DNA from: Erythrobacteraceae bacterium WH01K
Lineage (GTDB): Bacteria > Pseudomonadota > Alphaproteobacteria > Sphingomonadales > Sphingomonadaceae
DNA length: 64,000 nucleotides
Assembly: GCA_027941995.1 (NCBI GenBank)
Contig: CP115966.1
Span: 558,001 to 622,000, forward strand
Reading direction: 5' to 3'
The stretch's first letter is position 1. The number at the start of each line of letters is the position of its first letter. Below are positions 25,520 to 34,862 of the stretch, one piece after another. The notes under the pieces are model-generated. The model worked only from the letters and a program-made list of their open reading frames with translations. It was not told where the DNA came from and made no database searches. Both the position numbers and the translations under genes were made by a program.

Positions 25520-25938
25520 CAGAGATTACCCCAGTCGCCCACGGTCACCCGGTTGAAAACGGCCCCGAGCCCCAGCCCCGCGAACCAGAAGAACGCCGCG
25601 CCGAAGCCGCCATTGCCGGCCGGCACCAGGTCGAAATTCTGCAGCCACTGCCAGATCGTGACGATGGTCAGGCAGAAACCCGTCGCAAACAGGCACTGGC
25701 GCACGAACAGCATCCGTATGTATTCGTCGGTCTCCTCCACCAGCAGGCGCATCACGGCCCAGAAGACGCCGATGATGGGAATCGCCGGAGCGATGGCGAG
25801 GGCAAAGGCGAGAGGGCCTTCGGGCTGGACCGCGTTGAATGCCGTCTTCGCGCCGAACAGCACCGCGAGGTACAGGGTCATGAGCACGGCGAGGCGGCGA
25901 ACATAGCGTTTCGTCGCGGGGCTGGAGCAATCGGCCAT
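25516..25938 (-). CDS. Four-helix membrane protein of XRE operon
   Basis: A 140-residue protein that I do not recognise. It has four predicted membrane helices: LAVLMTLYLAVLFGAKTAF, FALAIAPAIPIIGVFWAVM, LFATGFCLTIVTIWQWL and AAFFWFAGLGLGAVF. A short acidic, charged loop (EETDEYIRMLFVRQ) separates the second and third. It sits between a small membrane-protein gene (three-base gap) and the XRE regulator gene (four-base overlap), implying a single operon. Similar small membrane proteins with a coupled XRE repressor occur widely in alphaproteobacteria without known function. It might sense membrane state or antagonise the regulator, which is speculation. Confidence 0.8.
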   Translation of the reverse strand: MADCSSPATKRYVRRLAVLMTLYLAVLFGAKTAFNAVQPEGPLAFALAIAPAIPIIGVFWAVMRLLVEETDEYIRMLFVRQCLFATGFCLTIVTIWQWLQNFDLVPAGNGGFGAAFFWFAGLGLGAVFNRVTVGDWGNLW

Positions 25939-25941
25939 GGT

Positions 25942-26124
25942 TCAGCAGCGTCCCTTTACGAACGGCAGGTTGCATTTCTTGCGTGCCGACAGGGAAACGG
26001 CAATGGCAGGCAGGGTCAGCATCAGCAAAGTCCCTGTGTCGGCATCGACCCCGCCCTGGCGTATCCCGAGCGCGACGAGGATCATTGCGAAGGCGCAGGC
26101 TATGGAGGCGAGATATCCGTTCAT
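25942..26124 (-). CDS. Small two-helix membrane protein
   Basis: A 60-residue hydrophobic protein with two likely membrane helices (LASIACAFAMILVALGI and GTLLMLTLPAIAVSLSA) and a basic, cysteine-containing end (RKKCNLPFVKGRC). It is not recognised. The start at 26124 is favoured because AAAGGGA lies eight bases upstream; an in-frame ATG at 26142 would absorb that ribosome site. It is the first gene of the operon with the four-helix protein and XRE regulator, transcribed from the palindromic promoter region just upstream. Confidence 0.7.
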   Translation of the reverse strand: MNGYLASIACAFAMILVALGIRQGGVDADTGTLLMLTLPAIAVSLSARKKCNLPFVKGRC

Positions 26125-26143
26125 GGTCAAGTTCCCTTTCAAC

Positions 26144-26197
26144 TATGGAAAGGGTATTTGACATCGAGTCGGCCGATTGTCAATCACCCTTTCCATA
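26144..26197. promoter_or_regulatory. Large palindrome with a TTGACA box on each strand
   Basis: TATGGAAAGGGT (26144-26155) is repeated in inverse orientation as ACCCTTTCCATA (26186-26197), and inside these arms TTGACA (26158-26163) mirrors TGTCAA (26178-26183) around a 14-base centre. Eighteen of 20 arm positions are symmetric. TTGACA is a perfect -35 hexamer on both strands; with 17-base spacing the -10 candidates are weak (CAATCA plus, CAAATA minus). The minus promoter would drive the XRE operon, the plus one the PhoD-like gene. The outer arms are likely operator sites. Confidence 0.65.
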
Positions 26198-26277
26198 ATG
26201 GAGCGAAGCCTTGCCATCGCGCGGGTCATATCGCAGTCATGCAATGCGCGCATGAAAGGCGCGAAGGAGAGACCACC

Positions 26278-27954
26278 ATGGTGCCCAGCGAACCCCCGTC
26301 ACGTCCGTCCCTGCCGTCCGCATCCGGCATCGATCGCCGGTCCCTGCTGAAAGGCGGCGCGGTGGGCGGTATCCTGTCGGCGGGGTTGCCGTCCGCGTCT
26401 TCGCTGGCCGCACAATCGGCGCGCGGTTTCACCCACGGCGTCGCAAGCGGGGAGCCGGGGCCCGACCGCGTGCTGCTGTGGACGCGCTATGTCGCACCAC
26501 AGGACACGGCGCTGGCGGTCGAGGTCAGCAGGACACTGGATTTCTTCTCCCATACCCGGGGCGATACCGCGACCGCACGGCCCGAAAACGATTTCTGCGC
26601 GAAGGTCGTGATCGACGGGCTGGAGCCGGATACGTGGTATTACTACCGCTTCGTGGCGCCGGACGGCACCGTCAGCGAAAAAGGCCGCACGCGCACGCTG
26701 CCCGCCGGGCCGACGGCCCGCTTCCGCATGGCGGTGTTCTCGTGCTCCAATATCGGTTTCGGCTGGTTCAACGCCTATGCTCATGCGGCAGAGGCCAACG
26801 ATTTCGACCTGCTGGTCCATACGGGCGACTATTTCTACGAATACGAAGCGGGGCGTTACCCCGACGATCCGATGTCCGGACGGCGGTTCGCTCCCGTGGG
26901 CGAAACCGTCGCGCTGGCCGATTACCGCCTGCGCCACGCCAGCTACCGCGTCGACCCCGACCTGCGCCGGATGACGCAGCTTTATCCGATGATCATGGGA
27001 TGGGACGATCACGAAAGCGCAAACGACAGCTACGCCGACGGAGCGGAGAATCACCAGCCGGACACAGAGGGCGACTGGGCGGTTCGCAAGGCCGCTGCGA
27101 TGCGCGCCTACCGCGAATGGCTGCCCGTGTCGGACAATCCGTATGAAGCCTACGACATTGGCGACCTTGCCACTCTGTTTCGGCTGGAAACCCGGCTGAC
27201 GGCCCGGTCGCGGCCACCGTCCCTGCGCGAGATCATGGCTGGCGGCACTTCGCCCGACGACATGGTGGCGCGCCTGTCGGCGTTCCGCGACGGCGCCTAT
27301 CGCGATCCCGCCCGCACGATGCTGGGCACGGGGCAGGAGGAATGGCTGGCAAGCAGCCTCGCGCGGTCGGCGCGTTCGGGCAAGACGTGGCAAGTGCTGG
27401 CCCAGCAGGTCGTCATGGGTAGCCTGTCGACGCCGCCGGCACTCGCGGGCGGTGTAACGGAAGACATGCCCGACTTCATTCGCCAGCGCGTAATGGCAGC
27501 GGCACTGGCCAGCCGGGCGGGCCTGCCGATGAATATGGATGCGTGGGACGGTTATCCGGCGGCGCGCGAACGGCTGCTTTCATCGGCGCTAGAGGCGGGT
27601 GCCAACCTGCTGGTCCTGGCAGGCGACAGCCACAATGCCTGGGCCTTCGAGCTGGATCATGGCGGAGAGCGTGCAGGCGTGGAGTTCGCCGGCCAGTCCG
27701 TCACCTCGCCCGGCTTCGAAGGGTATCTGGCGAATGTCCCGCCGCAGGTGCTGGAAGGCGCGGTGACGGCGCATAACGCGCAGCTGAAATGGGCCGACAC
27801 TTCGCGGCGCGGCTACATGGCGATCGAACTGACGCCGCAGCGCGCCGTGGCGGAATACCGGTTCCTCGGCAGCATCAGGCAGAAATCGACGGCGCTGGCG
27901 GCGACGAAGCGCCTCCAGACCCGTCCCGGCGAACACCTGCTGGAAGACGCTTGA
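26278..27954 (+). CDS. PhoD-like alkaline phosphatase/phosphodiesterase, Tat-exported
   Basis: A 558-residue secreted metallophosphoesterase of the PhoD family. The twin-arginine signal is DRRSLLKGGAVGGILSAG. An N-terminal beta-sandwich domain (about 45-140, RGFTHGVASGEPGPDRVLLW ... GLEPDTWYYYRF) precedes the catalytic domain with FSCSNIGFGWF, LVHTGDYFYEY, GWDDHESAND and LAGDSHNAWAF, which supply the metal ligands. PhoD enzymes release phosphate from phosphomono- and diesters outside the cytoplasmic membrane. The start at 26278 follows AGGAGAG. It overlaps the next gene, a glycosyltransferase, by four bases. No obvious Pho box is seen; the upstream promoter may share the large palindrome. Confidence 0.93.
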   Translation: MVPSEPPSRPSLPSASGIDRRSLLKGGAVGGILSAGLPSASSLAAQSARGFTHGVASGEPGPDRVLLWTRYVAPQDTALAVEVSRTLDFFSHTRGDTATARPENDFCAKVVIDGLEPDTWYYYRFVAPDGTVSEKGRTRTLPAGPTARFRMAVFSCSNIGFGWFNAYAHAAEANDFDLLVHTGDYFYEYEAGRYPDDPMSGRRFAPVGETVALADYRLRHASYRVDPDLRRMTQLYPMIMGWDDHESANDSYADGAENHQPDTEGDWAVRKAAAMRAYREWLPVSDNPYEAYDIGDLATLFRLETRLTARSRPPSLREIMAGGTSPDDMVARLSAFRDGAYRDPARTMLGTGQEEWLASSLARSARSGKTWQVLAQQVVMGSLSTPPALAGGVTEDMPDFIRQRVMAAALASRAGLPMNMDAWDGYPAARERLLSSALEAGANLLVLAGDSHNAWAFELDHGGERAGVEFAGQSVTSPGFEGYLANVPPQVLEGAVTAHNAQLKWADTSRRGYMAIELTPQRAVAEYRFLGSIRQKSTALAATKRLQTRPGEHLLEDA

Positions 27955-28826
27955 CCGAAACGCCGCCGACGCGCGTCACGCTGGTCCTGCCCGCCCGGAA
28001 CGGGGAGCGTTATTTGCAGGAGGCGCTGGATTCGATCCTCGGCCAGACGTTCCCCGATTTCGAACTGGTCTGCATCGATGACGCGTCGAGCGATGCCACC
28101 GCGTCGCTGCTGGCGCAGGTCGCCGCTGGCGATGCCCGCATCCGGATATGCACGAACCGGGCAAGGCGCGGCCTTCCTGCCAGCCTCAATCGCGGTTTCG
28201 CCGATGCACGCGGCGCGCTCCACGGCTGGGCCAGTCACGACAACCGCCTGCATTCCGCAGTGATCAAGACCCTCGTCCGGGCACTCGGCGATCATCCGGG
28301 CTGCTCCGTCGCCTATGCCGCCTACCGCGAGATCGACGCGGATGGCGTTGTCACCGGCCATCACGCGGCGCGCCCGCCGGGCGATCTCCTGCAGGCGAAT
28401 ATCCTTGGCCCCGCATTCCTGGCACGGGCCGGGGTATGGCAGGCGCTGGGCGGATATGACGAGGCGCTGGAGGGGGTCGAGGATTACGATTTCTGGCTGC
28501 GGGCGCGGCACCGGTTCCGCTTCTGCCCGGTCCGGGAAAGCCTGCTGGATTATAACCTGCACCCCGGCAGCATGACCGCGCGCCATTCCACGACCATCGC
28601 AGCAGCGCATGACCGCCTGCTGGAACGGGAAATCCCGAAGGAGCCGGACCGGCGAACGCGCGCAATGGCCTGGCTTGCGCTGATGGAACTGCGGCGAGAC
28701 CCGGCACGCCTGCGCTACGCGGCGCGCGCGGTGGCCGCGCATCCCGGTATGGCGTTGTCCAGGTCCCGCGCCGTCATGCGCTGGATGCGGGCCGCCCTTG
28801 CAGCAAGGAGCGGACAGGCTTATTGA
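27951..28826 (+). CDS. Family 2 glycosyltransferase
   Basis: A 291-residue GT-A-fold enzyme. The N-terminal nucleotide-sugar site is VTLVLPARNGERYLQEALDS followed by ELVCIDDASSDATASLL. The usual acidic DxD position reads GWASHDNR, somewhat unusual, and a later acidic segment is EGVEDYDFWLRARHRF. It probably transfers a sugar to a polysaccharide or glycolipid. The start is assigned to TTG at 27951, overlapping the PhoD-like stop, with GGAAG upstream; no ATG or GTG occurs before the family's first strand. The coupling to a phosphatase gene may be only positional. Confidence 0.82.
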   Translation: MTETPPTRVTLVLPARNGERYLQEALDSILGQTFPDFELVCIDDASSDATASLLAQVAAGDARIRICTNRARRGLPASLNRGFADARGALHGWASHDNRLHSAVIKTLVRALGDHPGCSVAYAAYREIDADGVVTGHHAARPPGDLLQANILGPAFLARAGVWQALGGYDEALEGVEDYDFWLRARHRFRFCPVRESLLDYNLHPGSMTARHSTTIAAAHDRLLEREIPKEPDRRTRAMAWLALMELRRDPARLRYAARAVAAHPGMALSRSRAVMRWMRAALAARSGQAY

Positions 28827-28864
28827 ACGCGCATGGCCAATCGCTTGACCACATCGACTACCGC

Positions 28865-28884
28865 GACCCCGGCATTCCGGGGTC
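28865..28884 (+). terminator. Strong stem-loop after glycosyltransferase
   Basis: GACCCCGG (28865-28872) and CCGGGGTC (28877-28884) form a perfect eight-pair stem with a CATT loop, 39 bases after the glycosyltransferase stop and 150 before thrS. No T-run follows, so it is either a weak intrinsic terminator or an mRNA-end stabiliser. The remaining leader before thrS shows no recognisable riboregulator. Confidence 0.4.
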
Positions 28885-29036
28885 TGTTCGAGGTGTGGGC
28901 GCGCTCGTATTGAGCAGGCTGCCCGCGCTCGGTTTCGGGCGATGCGGCGTTTTCCCGAAATCGTAGAAATTGCACGCCACGCTTTATGGCCGCGCGGGTC
29001 TCTGGCATGGGCGCGGCAAATGACGGACGGAACACG

Positions 29037-31079
29037 ATGACACAGCTTTTGAAAATCAGCCTGCCCGACGGTTCGGTGCGCGAGATGGAGCCGGGCAGCA
29101 CGCCCGCCGACGTTGCTACGGCAATCGGACCGGGCCTGGCCAAGGCTGCCCTTGCCGCCCGGGTCGATGGCGAGATCCGCGATCTCAACCGGGCCTTCGA
29201 CGGCGATGCAGAGCTGGCGCTGATCACCGCGAAGGACGAGGAAGAGGCGCTGGAACTGGCGCGGCACGACTTCGCGCACGTCCTGGCGGAGGCCGTCCAG
29301 TCGCTGTTCCCCGGCACGCAGATCACCTTCGGTCCCGCGACGGATGACGGGTTCTATTACGATGTGAAGGCGCCGGACACGCGCGATCCGTTCAGTATGG
29401 ACGACCTTCCGGCGATCGAGGAGGAAATGCGCCGCATCATAAAGGCGGACAAGCCGCTGATCCGCGAGGTGTGGTCCCGCCAGCAACTGATCGACAAGTG
29501 GGAAGCGGAAGGCGAAACCTTCAAGGCGGAATGGGCCAAGGAACTGCCCGAGGACGAGGAACTGACCGTCTATCATTCCGGCCCTGCGGACAGCGAGGAC
29601 ACCTGGCTCGACATGTGCCGCGGCCCGCATCTGCCCAGCACGGGCAGGCTCGATCCGCAGGCGTTCAAGCTGATGCGGGTTGCAGGCGCGTATTGGCGCG
29701 GCGACCAGAACAATGCGCAGCTGACGCGCATCTACGGCACGGGCTGGCTTAACAAGAAGCAATTGAATGCTCACCTCACGCGGCTGGAGGAAGCCGCCAG
29801 GCGCGACCACCGCAAGCTGGGCCGCGAAATGGACCTGTTCCACCTTCAGGAAGAGGCCCACGGCAGCGTGTTCTGGCATCCCAAGGGCTATCGCATCTGG
29901 CGCGAGCTGGAAGCCTATATGCGCCGCAAGATGGACGCCGCCGATTACCGCGAGATCAAGACGCCGCAGCTGATGGATGTGCGCCAGTGGGAGCAATCCG
30001 GCCACTGGGGTAAATATGCGGAGAACATGTTCGCCGTCCCCGACATCGTGCCGGAAGTGGACGGCCTGGCCGACGACAATGGCGGGGAAGGCGCCTCGCC
30101 CAAAGTGGCCGAGGATGCCGACTGGATGGCGATCAAGCCGATGAACTGCCCGGCCCACGTGCTGGTGTTCAAGCAGGGTATCACGTCCTACCGCGACCTG
30201 CCGATCCGGCTGGGCGAGATGGGCTGCTGCCACCGCAACGAACCGCATGGCGCGCTTCACGGCCTGATGCGCGTGCGCCAGTTCACGCAGGACGATGCGC
30301 ATATCTTCTGCACGGAAGACCAGGTGGTGGAGGAGGTGCGCAAGTTCTGCGCGCTGGCCGACAGCGTCTATCGCGATTTCGGCTTCAGCTATCACGTGAA
30401 GCTGGCCCTGCGCCCTGAAAAGCGGTTCGGCAGCGAAGCCGACTGGGACAAGGCGGAGCAAGAACTGCGCGACGCCGTGGCAGAAGCCGGCATGGACAAT
30501 GACGAATACGGCTGGGAAGAACTGCCGGGCGAAGGCGCGTTCTATGCGCCCAAGCTGGAATGGCACCTGACCGATGCGATCGGCCGCACGTGGCAGGTCG
30601 GCACGATCCAAGGCGACCGCGTCCTGCCCGACCGCCTCGATGCGACCTATATCGGCGAAGATGGCGAGAAGCACCGCCCGGTCATGCTGCACCGCGCGAT
30701 CTTCGGCAGCTACGAACGCTTCATCGGCATCCTGATCGAACATTTCGCCGGCCGCCTGCCATCATGGCTGGCCCCGGTGCAGAGCGTGGTGGCGACGATC
30801 ACCTCCGACGCCGATGGCTATGCAGTCGAGGTGGCGGAAAGGCTGAAAGCTGCGGGCATCCGGGTCGAGAGCGACATCCGCAACGAGAAGATCAACTACA
30901 AGGTCCGCGAACACAGCCTCGCCAAGGTTCCGCACCTGCTTGTCGTCGGCAAGCGCGAGGCAGAGGAAGGCACGGTCGCCGTGCGCACGCTGGGCGAGAA
31001 GGAACAGCGCGTGATGAGCCTGGACGAGGCGATCGCCATGCTCCGCGCCGAGGCGACGCCGCCCGATCTGCGCGACTGA
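29037..31079 (+). CDS. thrS: Threonyl-tRNA synthetase
   Basis: A 680-residue class II aminoacyl-tRNA synthetase that charges tRNA-Thr. An N-terminal TGS domain spans about 1-62 ([14 protein letters not shown]). The SAD editing domain carries [12 protein letters not shown] and [12 protein letters not shown]. The catalytic core contains [10 protein letters not shown], the motif 2 region [20 protein letters not shown] and motif 3 [19 protein letters not shown], and the anticodon-binding domain follows to the end. Length is normal. The start at 29037 ([10 protein letters not shown]) is preferred; an upstream in-frame ATG lacks family residues. A transporter gene follows after four bases. Confidence 0.98.
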   Translation: MTQLLKISLPDGSVREMEPGSTPADVATAIGPGLAKAALAARVDGEIRDLNRAFDGDAELALITAKDEEEALELARHDFAHVLAEAVQSLFPGTQITFGPATDDGFYYDVKAPDTRDPFSMDDLPAIEEEMRRIIKADKPLIREVWSRQQLIDKWEAEGETFKAEWAKELPEDEELTVYHSGPADSEDTWLDMCRGPHLPSTGRLDPQAFKLMRVAGAYWRGDQNNAQLTRIYGTGWLNKKQLNAHLTRLEEAARRDHRKLGREMDLFHLQEEAHGSVFWHPKGYRIWRELEAYMRRKMDAADYREIKTPQLMDVRQWEQSGHWGKYAENMFAVPDIVPEVDGLADDNGGEGASPKVAEDADWMAIKPMNCPAHVLVFKQGITSYRDLPIRLGEMGCCHRNEPHGALHGLMRVRQFTQDDAHIFCTEDQVVEEVRKFCALADSVYRDFGFSYHVKLALRPEKRFGSEADWDKAEQELRDAVAEAGMDNDEYGWEELPGEGAFYAPKLEWHLTDAIGRTWQVGTIQGDRVLPDRLDATYIGEDGEKHRPVMLHRAIFGSYERFIGILIEHFAGRLPSWLAPVQSVVATITSDADGYAVEVAERLKAAGIRVESDIRNEKINYKVREHSLAKVPHLLVVGKREAEEGTVAVRTLGEKEQRVMSLDEAIAMLRAEATPPDLRD

Positions 31080-31083
31080 GCCG

Positions 31084-31830
31084 TTGGAACTGCTGGCAGG
31101 CTATACCGCGCTGCAGGTTGCGGCGGCGCTTGCGACAGCGTTCGTCGCGGCCTTCGTGCGCGGGCTGGCCGGGTTCGGGCTGGCGATCCTGCTGGTGCCG
31201 GTGTTGGCGCTGGCCCTGACGCCGGTCGAGGCGGTGCTGGCGACCAATTTCGTCGCTTTGTTCATCGGCCTGTCGGAAATCCGGAAAATCCTGCGCGATG
31301 CGGAAAAAAGCGCGCTGGTCATCAGCGGCATCGTGGTGCTGACAACCGCCCCGGGGCTGGTCCTGCTGGCCGCGACGCCGCCCGATCTCGCCCGTTTCCT
31401 GATCGCGCTGGTGGCCCTCTCGGCCTTCTTCGCCATCCTGCTGCCGACCCGCGCGGCTGACGTGCCCGGCCCGCTGGTGACAGGCGCGGTCGGCGTGACG
31501 AGCGGGTTGCTGACCGGTTTTGCCGGGATGCCGGGGCCGCCCGTCGTGCCCTATTACGTGGGGCGGCACATTCCGCGCCATATCGCCAAGGCATCCATGC
31601 TGCTGATCTTCACCATCGCCGCACTCGCCGGGCTGGGTGCAGGGCTTGCGATCGGTGTGCTGCAATGGCGGCTGGCGATCCTGGCGCTGCTGCTGTTCCC
31701 GGCGGTCCTGGTCGGCAACTGGCTGGGCGCAAAGGCGTTCGGCAAGGTCAGCGACCCGGTCTGGCGCAGCTTCGTCGCGTTCGCCCTGTTCGCCGCCGCT
31801 GCTGCGGCCCTGGTCAAACTGTTGGGATAG
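31084..31830 (+). CDS. TauE/SafE (TSUP) family transporter
   Basis: A 248-residue membrane protein of the sulfite exporter TauE/SafE family, with eight hydrophobic helices and the two half-repeats expected, each beginning near a glycine-rich turn: FVRGLAGFGLAILLVP in the first and GLLTGFAGMPGPPVVPYY in the second. Family members move organosulfur compounds, sulfite or other small anions; the substrate here is not known. The start is TTG at 31084, five bases after the thrS stop codon, so it is probably in the thrS transcript. Confidence 0.9.
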   Translation: MELLAGYTALQVAAALATAFVAAFVRGLAGFGLAILLVPVLALALTPVEAVLATNFVALFIGLSEIRKILRDAEKSALVISGIVVLTTAPGLVLLAATPPDLARFLIALVALSAFFAILLPTRAADVPGPLVTGAVGVTSGLLTGFAGMPGPPVVPYYVGRHIPRHIAKASMLLIFTIAALAGLGAGLAIGVLQWRLAILALLLFPAVLVGNWLGAKAFGKVSDPVWRSFVAFALFAAAAAALVKLLG

Positions 31831-31858
31831 GCAGGCAGACTGCGCTGCCGACAGGACC

Positions 31859-31975
31859 TCAGATGGTGCCTGCCAGGATCAGCGCACAGGCACAGCCATA
31901 GACTATGGCCATGCGCGCCGCCTCGTGCAGGGCAGGCGCGACAGGTCGCGCTTTCAGGATGAGTGCCTTTACCAT
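31859..31975 (-). CDS. Possible 38-residue membrane protein
   Basis: A short minus-strand frame encodes MVKALILKARPVAPALHEAA followed by a hydrophobic stretch (IVYGCACALILAGTI). The pattern, a basic amphipathic start plus one membrane helix, resembles real small membrane proteins, and the frame fills the otherwise empty gap between the TSUP and agmatine deiminase genes. No strong ribosome site is seen, so it may be chance. Confidence 0.35.
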   Translation of the reverse strand: MVKALILKARPVAPALHEAARMAIVYGCACALILAGTI

Positions 31976-32010
31976 GGCGGCAATTGTGACCGCCGGAAGC
32001 TAACAGGCTC

Positions 32011-33006
32011 TTAATCCGCCCCTGCGGACAGGGTCGGCATCTGCTGGCTGGCGCAATGGAATCCGCCGCCGCCTGCCAGGACCGCGTCGGCAGGCAGGCC
32101 GATCGTCCGGCGGTCCGGGAAAAGCGCCGCGATGGCCGCAATCCCGCCTTCGTCATGTGCCGAGCCGAATGTCGGAACCACCACGAGATGCGTGGTTATC
32201 GCGAAATTGGCGTAGCTTGCCGGCTCGATCCGTCCGTCGCGCTCGATCCTGCCGGGCGAGGGAATGCGAGCGAGCTCCAGCCCTGCCGCTTCGAGCCGGG
32301 CGGCGGCATCGTCGTAGATGGCAGCATTGGGATCGCCGGGTCCGGTCGCTTGCGGCAGGACGACGCGGCCCGGGCCGACGAAGCGCGCAAGATTGTCGAC
32401 ATGGCCGTCCGTATGGTCGTTCACCAGCCCCTCGCCCAGCCAGACCACGCGGCCGAAACCGAGATCGCGGGCGAGCCTTGTCTCGATGTCGCTGCGCGAC
32501 AGGTCGGGATTGCGATTGGGATTGAGCAGGCATTGTTCGGTCGTGAGCACGGTGCCCGATCCGTCCGTATCGATGGCACCTCCTTCCAGGACCCAGTCGC
32601 CCATCACCACCGGCAATCCGGCATCGCGGGCGAGCTCCGCACCGATCGTCGGGTCGCCCGCCATCAGGTATTTCCCGCCCCATCCGTTGAAGCGGCAACG
32701 CAGGGCAGAACCGTCCGTGCGGACGAGTGGGCCGGTATCGCGCAGCCAGATGTCGCCATAGGCGCGGCTTTCCAGCACGACCTTGTCCGATACAAATGCG
32801 CGGGCCCGTTGCAGGTTGGCGTCGTCCCGGACCAGCAGGCGAACCTCCTGCCCGCTATCCGCGACGGCGTTGGCGAAGGCGGCAATCTGTTCCTGCGCGC
32901 GCGGCAGGATGCAGGGCCATTCCTCACCGTCGTGGGGAAAGCCGATCCACAGCCAGTCCTGCGGCGCCCATTCGGGCGGCATGGTCACGGCACGTCCTGC
33001 CGACAT
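32011..33006 (-). CDS. aguA: Agmatine deiminase
   Basis: A 331-residue member of the peptidyl-arginine-deiminase-like guanidino hydrolase family, which converts agmatine to N-carbamoylputrescine and ammonia in arginine-to-polyamine catabolism. Conserved segments are WLWIGFPHDGEEWP, DIWLRDTGPL, the FNGWGGKY motif, LEGGAIDTDGSGTVLTTEQC, NDHTDGHVDNLARF (catalytic His/Asp) and the C-terminal nucleophile motif GGGGFHCASQQMP with Cys. The start at 33006 has AAGGCGG upstream; ATG 32982 is an alternative. It follows an M28 peptidase gene after 23 bases in the same direction. The partner AguB is not in the window. Confidence 0.93.
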   Translation of the reverse strand: MSAGRAVTMPPEWAPQDWLWIGFPHDGEEWPCILPRAQEQIAAFANAVADSGQEVRLLVRDDANLQRARAFVSDKVVLESRAYGDIWLRDTGPLVRTDGSALRCRFNGWGGKYLMAGDPTIGAELARDAGLPVVMGDWVLEGGAIDTDGSGTVLTTEQCLLNPNRNPDLSRSDIETRLARDLGFGRVVWLGEGLVNDHTDGHVDNLARFVGPGRVVLPQATGPGDPNAAIYDDAAARLEAAGLELARIPSPGRIERDGRIEPASYANFAITTHLVVVPTFGSAHDEGGIAAIAALFPDRRTIGLPADAVLAGGGGFHCASQQMPTLSAGAD

Positions 33007-33029
33007 GGTCCGCCTTCCCCTTCTGCCGG

Positions 33030-34736
<1,707 letters not shown>

Positions 34737-34862
34737 ATCAAGGTATCCCGTCTCTCGAAGGCGTTCCAATGCCGCCGCTTTTCGCAAAGGCAATCCCTTT
34801 GGGCAAGCGTTCCGGCACATCGCGGCATTGCAAGGCGCGCGGTGCGAAGGCAGGGCAGGGCC

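Noticed and set aside
27813-30743. A 976-codon minus-strand frame over the glycosyltransferase and thrS
   Set aside because: Antisense shadow of two confident genes on the plus strand with no domain resemblance.
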